A DNA stretch of 17,500 bases, taken from positions 21,005,558 through 21,023,057 of the forward strand of contig NC_091557.1 of NCBI RefSeq assembly GCF_042767895.1, read 5' to 3'. Position 1 is the first letter of the stretch; the number at the start of each line of letters is the position of its first letter. This stretch comes from Penaeus vannamei (taxonomy: Eukaryota; Arthropoda; Malacostraca; Decapoda; Penaeidae). The notes under the pieces are model-generated. The model saw only the letters and a list, made by a program, of their open reading frames with translations. It did not search any database and had not been told where the DNA came from. The position numbers and the translations under genes were made by a program. Positions 9,908-16,775 of the stretch are shown here, piece by piece.

Positions 9908-9981
9908 TGACGTAAGTATTTCTTGACCAATCAGAACTCGCTATTTTCGGAAAGTGTGCAGCCGGGCAAAAAAAGTGTTCA
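9908..9981 (+). promoter_or_regulatory. Promoter-like cluster: CRE/ATF site, CCAAT box, initiator-like TCAGT
   Basis: TGACGTAA (9908-9915) and CCAATCAG (9927-9934) lie 11 bases apart, and an arthropod-type initiator TTCAGTG is at 9978-9984. CRE and NF-Y sites near an initiator are common in animal housekeeping promoters. No gene was firmly linked to it; it could drive a plus-strand transcript or be chance. Confidence 0.25.
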
Positions 9982-10632
9982 GTGTCTGTCTGTCAACTGT
10001 GTGAGAAGGGTTTGGGTGTGAAATATTTAAAAATAGAGAGCCAGCTGAAATGTTGATAAATCATTAATTGCATTTAGCTGCAGAAAAACTACATCAACAA
10101 TATCTGATGAAGTATACGGAGGTACGGCAATAGAAGGTTAGTAAGATTTAAATAGATTTTAACAAGAACCGGCATAATACACACATTGCATATCGCACGT
10201 ATATTTATAGAATGTGAGTAACTAATTCTTTGTCTTATTTTACAATAAACGCATGCAGAAAATTACCAAACGCAGTATTAATGATAAATATATTAAACGT
10301 TAATTTCTTTTGTCTATTGCATACACTGCCATTGAATTGGTGAACAATAACCGCTCTCAATTAAATTGCCATAACGAATGGGACCAGGATGACGTTGTGG
10401 GCATGTCACGGAAAAACTTATGAAGGGCGGGTTTCAAACTCAATCTCAATAATAATGCGCAGGGCGCGAAATGAGAGCGGGTGACGGAAAAGACTCGCAA
10501 CGAGTGCACAAACCTTTTGGGAGTGTGATTTGACTTGATTTGCGCATGGAAGGGGGCTCTAGCATTATTCCCATCAATAAACTAATGTTAAATGTAACGT
10601 GCGACAGCAATAACTGAAAGAGCGGTGGCTCC

Positions 10633-10677
10633 ATGGAGGATGCCATGTCCATGCTGCACAGCGCATTCCTGCCTGAT
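10633..10677 (+). CDS. Possible short first coding exon (15 codons), unknown protein
   Basis: An ATG after an in-frame TGA opens MEDAMSMLHSAFLPD, followed at once by a perfect GTGAGT donor. The codons are GC-richer than the surroundings. No downstream exon was identified and the peptide matches nothing I know, so this is a weak call. Reading on without splicing gives only nine more codons before TAA. Confidence 0.15.
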
Positions 10678-10725
10678 GTGAGTAGCGCCGCAGGTTTTAC
10701 GTAAAATTGAAAATTATAAAGAAAT

Positions 10726-10862
10726 GAGGTTAACCGTTTGTGTGACACACGGTGATAGAGGGAAATGAACACCGCCATCTTACAGAGCAGAAGAAATAGT
10801 AAGATATAAAATAGGTTAAGCTACAGCGGGCTCTTATTCACCTATAAATGACGAAAATGTAC
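10726..10862 (-). mobile_element. Fragment E2: stand-alone end of the B-type element
   Basis: In reverse orientation this matches the right-hand end of element B. Shared words are GAGGTT, GATAGAGG, AAATG.ACACCGCCATCTTA, AGAGCAG, AAGAT, AGCGG and AAATGACGAAAAT. It is the best preserved of the two loose ends (the other is 7331-7445). Confidence 0.75.
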
Positions 10863-11469
10863 ATAGCTCTTCAGGCTCATTGGCGTTCCTTCGTGGCAGA
10901 CATACACGCCGCATGCTCAGGATATTGGCTATTTTTGTGTAATCAGGATTTATTACTTTTGTATTGTGAGGTAACCAGACAAAAAGTAAGCCCAGATTTA
11001 ACCGCACAATTGCAGACCGTAATTATATATGTGAAACATGCGTCTCTTTCCCGTAGAGTTTAAACAAACACGATTTAAAGCTTTTGTTAGTTGTTTTGAT
11101 ATGTTTTGCTGTGTAAATCATGCAAAATTTCCCCAAAAATAGTGCGAAACCTTCGCTTAAGCAACTCTGACGTCGGGAAGTACAAGTTACATCACTGCTC
11201 AAGCAGTCAGATTTGACGGAGAGCAACAGCAGTACAGTGCTAAGCAGCGAAGGAATTATTCATTCCAAAAACAATCGTTTTGATAGGAGGAGGCTGGCAG
11301 AATCTGAAATTTTACCACGTTTTCTATGCACCATTTTCTACAAACACGACATCACTTCCGATTAGTAATTATTGTAACCATTATTTTTTCTCATTTCTAA
11401 TAACATTTCCTCTAATCCTTTAATAGTTTTACATTATAAGTGTTTTCTTAGGTAATCTAATTACATTAT
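10863..11469. other. No recognised gene
   Basis: AT-rich DNA between fragment E2 and the first transposase remnant. The motif GTTTTCTATGCACCATTTTC lies at 11316-11335. Confidence 0.5.
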
Positions 11470-12060
11470 GATTATTTATATTGTCATCATAAACTTTATT
11501 CATAGTTAAGAATGTAACAACTATACTGCCTCTCTACATTATTTGCCTCCCGTGTCGGAACAATATACAATGTTAATTGGTTCAACACTTTCCGGTGAGC
11601 CTTTGCCATGGCTAGTACAAGCAATTTGTGTGTGCAGTGACATGGGGTAAGTTAAAATAATTAAATTTAATTAATATTTATTCATTAAGCAATTTTATTA
11701 ACAAATAAATATATATTTTCAATGAGAGATAGTGTTAAATATAATTTTTTGCTCGCTCTTTGCAAATCACAGTGCCTAATTTTAGGCCAACTTATTTGCC
11801 CTAAATGTGGTGGCAAATGCCGCATTGACCATAATATTAATTCATTCAGGTGTGACAAACCACAAAAAATTAATAAAGAGAAAGTTAGATGTAATTTCAA
11901 AAATTAACTTTCTAAGAACACCTGGTTTGATAATAATAAGCTTGATTTTGAAACTAACTTAAAATTTGTCAATTGAGAGAGAGGTTTTCGTATGCATCTG
12001 CACGGAACGAATTTAATTTACCAAACAAGACTATTTGCAATTGGGCGAGCTTCTGCCGGG
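11470..12060 (+). mobile_element. Merlin-like remnant, copy 1 (direct repeat of 12545-13100)
   Basis: It is a direct repeat of 12545-13100. Shared blocks are AATGTAACAAC, ACTGCCTCT, TTGCCTCCC.TGTCGGAA, AACACTTTCCGGT, TTGTGTGTG, GTGACA followed by GGTAAGTT, then the zinc-ribbon coding stretch. Both copies preserve the GTAAGT donor-like word before the coding block, as if the original gene had a 5' exon and an intron. Identity is moderate, roughly three quarters by eye. Confidence 0.7.
11722..11976 (+). pseudogene. Decayed transposase N-terminus with zinc ribbon (Merlin/IS1016-like)
   Basis: An ATG-led frame of 61 codons (11722-11907) contains ICPKCGGKCR, then FRCDK and VRCNF, the four-cysteine ribbon (CPxC...C...C) found at the start of Merlin and IS1595/IS1016-type transposases. 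After one TAA stop (11905-11907) the same frame goes on as LSKNTWFDNNKLDFETNLKF, which matches the family's next block (S.+.GT.F..SKL......L.F), and stops again at 11974. The DDE catalytic core is missing. It is a truncated relic, judged from motifs only. Confidence 0.6.
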
Positions 12061-12537
12061 AGGTTCCACTCCCCCTCCCCCTCCAAAGGGGTGAACCCCC
12101 TCCTCCCCTCCCAAGGGGGGAGGGGGTCCTCGCAGACTAATTCCCTAAGGGGGGAGGGGGTCCTCGCAGACTAATTTCCAAAGGGGGAGAGGGGGGGAGG
12201 GATGAAGGGAAGAAAGCGTGGGTGCACGATGTCAATGGCAACCTGTAAATGTCTAAATAAAATAAATACCATTTAAACATCTATAAAAATTGTAATTATA
12301 TGAAAGACGAGCCTAAATTTATGTCATGGCAACAATAGAAAGGCCTTATAATACAAAAAAAAAAAAAAAAAAGCCAAACTTTGTCCGACAGACACTGAAT
12401 GAAACACTGCTCGAGTAAACAAGCGCAACTCGCAATGCGTACAACCCTAATATCCGGTACCCAAATTTTTCACAAATATAAAATATGCTAACAAAAATAA
12501 CAAACACAAAATATCAAAGTATTGTTCTTTGTAAAGT
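12061..12537 (+). repeat. Left inverted arm of element D
   Basis: The GC-rich outer part (CCCCTCC, AAAGGGG runs) is followed by GTGCACGATGTCAATGGCAA, CCTGTAAATGTCTAAATAAA, the AGACGAGCCTAAATTTATGT block, GAGTAAACAAGCGCAACTC and CACAAAATATCAAA. The right arm repeats this order inverted. The left arm alone carries A18 at 12355-12372. Confidence 0.9.
12122..12178 (+). repeat. Subterminal iterons CTCGCAGACTAA, 34-bp spacing
   Basis: Two copies of GGGGGTCCTCGCAGACTAAT are 34 bp apart (cores at 12129 and 12163). The core resembles CTCGCAGAGACTAAG in the terminal repeats of B (13168), C (16803) and D (14908-14922, inverted), and CTTGCAGAGCCTAATT in the right arm. Repeats of a terminal word inside the ends are often transposase binding sites. 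Confidence 0.7.
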
Positions 12538-12869
12538 ATATATTTTATGATAGATAATTTCTTTATCATATAATAGATTCACTATTAACAATGTAACAAC
12601 ATTACTGCCTCTTTACCTTAATTGCCTCCCATGTCGGAAAAACACATGTTCATTACTTGAACACTTTCCGGTAAGCTCTTGACATGTAAGGACCTAGCAG
12701 TTTTTGTGTGCGGAGTGACACGTGGTAAGTTGAAGATATTTGTTCCAATGTTTATTTTACATTTATAGGTATTTTAAAGACAATTGAAAAAATAGTGTAT
12801 CTTTCATCATAGTGGATAAGTAGTGTTATTCAAATATATTTTTTACGGTAGGTACTGACAATTCGTAGA

Positions 12870-13043
12870 GAAATATGCCGGTCACATGCCCTCACATCGG
12901 TAACCCTTAAATGCCCCAAATGCAACGACGGCTGACGATTTTATGATATATATTCATGTAGATGTGACAAACCCCCCCAAAATAATAATAGAAAAGTTAG
13001 ATGCAATTTCACTTCGCCGGGTACTTTGCCAAACACATTAAAA
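12870..13043 (+). pseudogene. Second decayed zinc-ribbon transposase fragment
   Basis: One frame reads CRSHALTSVTLKCPKCNDG, a TGA stop at 12924-12926, then RFYDIYSCRCDKPPQ and RKVRCNFTSPGTLPNTLK. It aligns with the 11722 relic at the CPKC, CRCDKP and VRCNF positions. There is no start codon in place, an internal stop, and no catalytic core. Two independent decayed copies strengthen the view that this was once a real protein domain. Confidence 0.55.
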
Positions 13044-13132
13044 ATGTTGTATCCGGCGGAGAATAAAAAATTTAATGTTCCTCCATCCCGCATCTCGTCT
13101 GTAGAGTGACGGTATGAGTTGCATATTGTTTA

Positions 13133-13140
13133 ATAATTTT
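13133..13140 (+). repeat. 8-bp target site duplication, left of element B
   Basis: ATAATTTT directly precedes the GGTA terminus and is repeated exactly at 14438-14445. Confidence 0.85.
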
Positions 13141-14437
13141 GGTAATTGTTGAAGACCGCGACGCACCCTCGCAAAGACTAAGTCGAAAAAAAAATGATGT
13201 TTTTCTGCATGAAATCCTATGATTTCATCAATTTTCGGCGTTGTTTCTTTTGCGAATGAATCGTTCAGGAGATCGAGTACCATTTCTCCATCGACGATCT
13301 TGATTTGATAGTCCCGTTAGCAGGGGAGGGCATGAAGTATATCAGGGAAATTATGGGGTAAAACAAGCTTAAATAAGAAGAATAACGATCAAAAATGCGT
13401 AAAACTAGCACAAAAAGCGCTTAAAATCGGCCAATGAAACTCTACGGATGTAACCGCCATCTTTGAAAGTTTACGGACTGACGCGAAATAAAAAACTCTA
13501 CGGGAACCCAACCCACATTTCGGCAAAAACTCTACGGGAATTCACACGTTCCAACCCCCAAAAACGTATTGACCAATAAACCAACCAACCTAATATATCA
13601 ATATAAATTGCCGTGACTAGGCGTGCCCTTCGGGCACTGCCCGAGGGGAGGGTTGATGGGGGGCAAGCCCCCAACACCCCCCAGGACACATTCTCTCCAC
13701 CACGGTATGTACGGCAAGACAGAGCTGCATTCACACCGTAAAATAATAAACCAAATACCTTTATATCAGGAAACATGAAACTTTCGTTTCTTTGTACTGT
13801 TGGTATTGCTTCGATTTTAATCACCTTTTTCGTCCTTTGGAGCTCTTCATGGGCTCAGATATAAAACTGGGATTGTTACTGAAGTCGAATTATTCTTCGA
13901 TGCCACTGTAAAGGTCTTAAAAAAGAACCCAGAATCAACACAACACTGGAAACGCAACATTTCTCACCGGCTTTCAATCTCGAAATGAGCGGGTTGGTGA
14001 GCTGTCAACCTGTGGCTGGCGCAAGAAAGTGTGAAACACTCGATGCGCAGGATTCGATATGAGGGTATAGATAAATATAAAAATATGCAATTGAAGTATA
14101 ATAACATTACTAAAAGACTTTAAAGGTATAAATGCGTACCAGCAGACACAGATAATTAGCCAAATATCGTTTTGACAAGTGCGTAATGATACACGGACTA
14201 GTTCGCGAACGCAGAAATGCGTTCGTGGGTCAGTGTCGTGTTTTTCCTAGCAAGGTAAACAAGCTCATCAACTTTGAATTTGAAAGGCGGCCGCGCATTA
14301 TATTTTCGTCATTTAGCGGTGACTATAAGGCCGGTGCATCTTAAACTATACGCTCTCCCCTTCTATTTTTCCTGCTCTATAAGATGGCGGTGTCCATTTT
14401 CCTCTATCTACGCGCGTCGCGGTCTTCAACCTCTACC
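13141..14437 (+). mobile_element. Element B: complete non-autonomous DNA transposon (1,297 bp), Merlin-like
   Basis: It has 24-bp terminal inverted repeats, 13141-13164 and 14414-14437, matching at 21 positions; the left one begins GGTAATTGTTGAAGACCGCG. It is flanked by a perfect 8-bp target duplication, ATAATTTT, at 13133-13140 and 14438-14445. No transposase is encoded: the open frame at 13498-13824 on the minus strand lies across hairpins and matches nothing. Features inside are the GC double hairpin (13622-13683), a GCCATCTT word at 13456 and its inverse at 14381. An 8-bp duplication with GG-starting ends fits Merlin; hAT also makes 8-bp duplications but usually starts CAG. Copy C is nearly identical, so movement was recent. 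Confidence 0.88.
13622..13683 (+). repeat. GC-rich double-hairpin module in element B
   Basis: Hairpin one is GTGCCC, loop TTC, GGGCAC (13623-13637). Hairpin two is a G-run and GC, AA, GC and a C-run around 13658-13671, followed by CAACACCCCCC. It is conserved in copies A and C. Confidence 0.85.
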
Positions 14438-14445
14438 ATAATTTT
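14438..14445 (+). repeat. 8-bp target site duplication, right of element B
   Basis: ATAATTTT directly follows the TACC terminus of element B. Confidence 0.85.
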
Positions 14446-14489
14446 TAAAATAAATTGACATCGTGCGAATGAGCGGAGTGGGAATTAAT

Positions 14490-14910
14490 TTGATATTTTG
14501 TGATCGTTATTTTGGTTAGCATGATAAAAATCTATATTTGTGAAAAATGTGTGTCGGATATCGGGTTTGTACGCATTGTGAGTTGCGCTTGTTTACTCAT
14601 GTGGTGTTTCATTCGGTGTCCGTTGGACGAAGTTTTTTCTTATATGGCCTTTCTATTGTTACCGTGACATAAATTTAGGCTCGTCTTTCATATAATTACA
14701 ATTTTTATAGATGTTCAAGTGGTATTTATTTTATTTAGACATTTACAGGTTGCTATTGACATCGTGCATTCCCCCCCCCCCCCAACGGAGCTTCGTGAAC
14801 TCAATTTCTCCCCTTCATCTCTCCCCCCTCCCCCCTTAGAAATTAGGCTCTGCAAGGACCCCCTTCCCCCCCTTTGGAGGGGGAGGGGTACCCCCCCACA
14901 TTTGGAACTT
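14490..14910 (-). repeat. Right inverted arm of element D
   Basis: Read in reverse it follows the left arm from AAGTTCC through the GC-rich part and C13 (14771-14783 on plus) to CACAAAATATCAAA. It is somewhat shorter because the left arm has a duplicated 34-bp subterminal unit. Confidence 0.9.
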
Positions 14911-14949
14911 AGTCTCTGCGAGGGTGCGTCGCGGTCTTCAACAATTACC

Positions 14950-15370
14950 TGTATAAGCATAATAGGAAGAGAGGAAATGTTAGTGGAAATAGGATTAAAT
15001 AATGGATTAAATCATTAGTAATTGGTAATGCTTCCATGTTAGTTGAAAGTAGTGCAAAGAAAACGTGACATTTAGAGAAAATGCGGGCATAGAAAATGGA
15101 AATACAGAAAACTAGACACATATAGAAAACGAGGGCAATATTAATTTAGACAGCCGCACTATATATACAAAGGAAAGTATAACAGAATTATTGACTAGAG
15201 TTCATACATGTCGGGGAAGTTAATAAAATTGTGGGGACCTCACTGGTTGTGCTTTAATTGAAATTCAAAAGTTGCCTCTCTATAGTCCACAAACATCGTT
15301 GTCTCGGACCGTCTCGAATGAAAACAATACTGAGAGCTTTCTGCAATATACAAAATATGGGGGTTTGGAA
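14950..15370. other. No recognised gene; AGAAAA-rich stretch
   Basis: This is AT-rich DNA between element D and the satellite. At about 15055-15135 the word AGAAAA occurs five times at 12-20 bp intervals; read in reverse, part of it repeats the TTTTCTATGC motif seen near 8733 and 11317. Confidence 0.5.
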
Positions 15371-16537
15371 GGTTTTAGGTTAAGGTTAAGGTTAAGGTTA
15401 AGGTTAAGGTTTAGGTTAAGGTTTAGGTTTAGAACGTTAAGGTTTAGGTTTAGGTTAAGGTTAAGGTTTAGGTTTAGAACCTTAAGGTTAAGGTTAAGGT
15501 TTAGGTTTAGAACCTTAAGGTTAAGGTTTAGGTTTAGAACGTTAAGGTTAAGGTTAAGGTTAAGGTTTAGGTTTAGAACGTTAAGGTTTAGGTTAAGGTT
15601 AAGGTTAAGGTTAAGGTTAAGGTTAAGGGTAAGGTTTAGGTTTAGGTTAAGGTTTAGAACCTTAAGGTTAAGGTTTAGGTTAAGGTTTAGAACCTTAAGG
15701 TTAAGGTTTAGGTTAAGGTTTAGAACCTTAAGGTTAAGGTTTAGGTTAAGGTTTAGGTTAAGGTTTAGGTTTAGAACCTTAAGGTTAAGGTTTAGGTTTA
15801 GAACCTTAAGGTTGAAGTTAAGGTTTAGAACCTTAAGGTTAAAGTTAAGGTTAGGTTTAGAACCTTAAGGTTAAAGTTAAGGTTAGGTTTAGAACCTTAA
15901 GGTTAAAGTTAAGGTTAGGTTTAGAACCTTAAGGTTAAAGTTAAGGTTAGGTTTAGAACCTTAAGGTTAAAGTTAAGGTTAGGTTTAGAACCTTAAGGTT
16001 AAAGTTAAGGTTAGGTTTAGAACCTTAAGGTTAAAGTTAAGGTTAGGTTTAGAACCTTAAGGTTAAAGTTAAGGTTAGGTTTAGAACCTTAAGGTTAAAG
16101 TTAAGGTTAGGTTTAGAACCTTAAGGTTAAAGTTAAGGTTAGGTTTAGAACCTTAAGGTTAAAGTTAAGGTTAGGTTTAGAACCTTAAGGTTAAAGTTAA
16201 GGTTAGGTTTAGAACCTTAAGGTTAAAGTTAAGGTTAGGTTTAGAACCTTAAGGTTAAAGTTAAGGTTAGGTTTAGAACCTTAAGGTTAAAGTTAAGGTT
16301 AAGGTTAAGGTTAAGGTTAAGGTTAAGGTTAAGGTTAGGTTTAGAACCTTAAGGTTAAAGTTAAGGTTAGGTTTAGAACCTTAAGGTTAAAGTTAAGGTT
16401 AGGTTTAGAACCTTAAAGTTAAGGTTAAGGTTAAGGTTAAGGTTAAGGTTAAGGTTAAGGTTAAGGTTAAGGTTAAAGTTAAAGTTAAAGTTAAAGTTAA
16501 AGTTAAAGTTAAAGTTAAGGTAAGGTTAGGTTAGGTT
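15371..16537 (+). repeat. TTAAGG/TTTAGG/TTAAAG satellite with 32-bp higher-order unit
   Basis: The array is built of six-base words related to the arthropod telomere word TTAGG. From 15371 to about 15850, TTAAGG and TTTAGG mix irregularly with TTTAGAACC or TTTAGAACG spacers. From 15856 a strict 32-bp unit (TTTAGAACC, TTAAGG, TTAAAG, TTAAGG, TTAGG) starts every 32 bases, with 14 copies to 16272 and three more at 16340, 16372 and 16404. Then come pure TTAAGG (about 16417-16480), pure TTAAAG (about 16482-16516) and finally TTAGG copies. A 198-codon open frame at 15272-15868 is only the repeat read as R/L/F and is not a gene. Confidence 0.95.
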
Positions 16538-16775
16538 ACATTAAGAAATTTCGTCGGGATTTCGGCAACATTGACACCGGCGCATCCCGCAGCGGCGCCG
16601 GAATCTCGTTCGGATTATGCCTTTTTTTTTAAAAATTTCACTTTTAATTCCACTATTTCTTCCGTGTGTGCCCCCCCACCCACCTACAACCCCCAATTCT
16701 CCACGGGTCACCCAAGATTGAAGGGGATAGGAGAAAAACAAACAAATAGGCGCGGCTGTCTTTCTTAGATTTACC
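16538..16775. other. Short unique stretch between the satellite and copy C
   Basis: It begins with a CpG-rich block (16545-16617; GTCGGGATTTCGGC, CCGGCGCATCCCGCAGCGGC), then an AT-rich and C-rich tail. On the minus strand the block reads as RFRRRCGMRRCQCCRNPDE, which I cannot assign. It may be a further repeat fragment that ends in the TTAGG tract. Confidence 0.4.

Larger units (their letters stand above)
9641..10725. other. Non-repeat stretch with promoter-like signals
   Basis: It is richer in CpG between about 10380 and 10720 than its surroundings. It contains the CRE plus CCAAT cluster and the possible short exon listed separately. Part of it (10430-10485, CAATCTC...CGAAATGAG.GCGGGT.G) recalls the CAATCTCGAAATGAGCGGGT block of element B at about 13976, so old transposon sequence may be mixed in. 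Confidence 0.35.
12545..13140 (+). mobile_element. Merlin-like interior of element D, copy 2
   Basis: A direct repeat of 11470-12060, sitting between the left arm of D and the B insertion. It keeps the AACACTTTCCGGTAAGC and GGTAAGTT words and the zinc-ribbon stretch. Confidence 0.7.
12061..14949 (+). mobile_element. Element D: Merlin-like transposon with long inverted arms, split by element B
   Basis: The inverted arms are 12061-12537 and 14490-14910. Beyond the right arm, 14911-14949 holds a terminal repeat that, in reverse, begins GGTAATTGTTGAAGACCGCG, the same as the left end of B and C. The matching ~40 bp tip is missing from the left arm, where copy 1 sequence abuts. The interior holds the second zinc-ribbon remnant, and element B is inserted at 13141. 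Removing B and its duplicated 8 bp leaves an element of about 1.6 kb. The arms diverge by many substitutions and an A18 tract, so D is older than B. Confidence 0.75.

Noticed and set aside
10726..10745. Candidate eIF3a exon 1 donor (AAC G then GTTAACC on the minus strand)
   Set aside because: The preceding codons do not read as the conserved KRAN segment, and the site lies in a transposon fragment.
13498..13824. 108-codon minus-strand frame in element B (and its counterpart at 17135-17462)
   Set aside because: It runs across the GC double hairpin, differs in frame between B and C because of indels, and resembles no protein family.
15272..15868. 198-codon open frame of RLRFRTLR repeats
   Set aside because: It is the TTAAGG/TTTAGG satellite read in one frame; the 32-bp unit, not a multiple of three, breaks it as soon as the strict array begins.
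15856..16436. Regular 32-bp periodicity resembling a CRISPR array
   Set aside because: There are no unique spacers; the unit is continuous telomere-like words in animal DNA.
15371..16537. Array as a real chromosome end
   Set aside because: Non-telomeric DNA, including a transposon copy, continues on both sides, and most words are TTAAGG rather than TTAGG.
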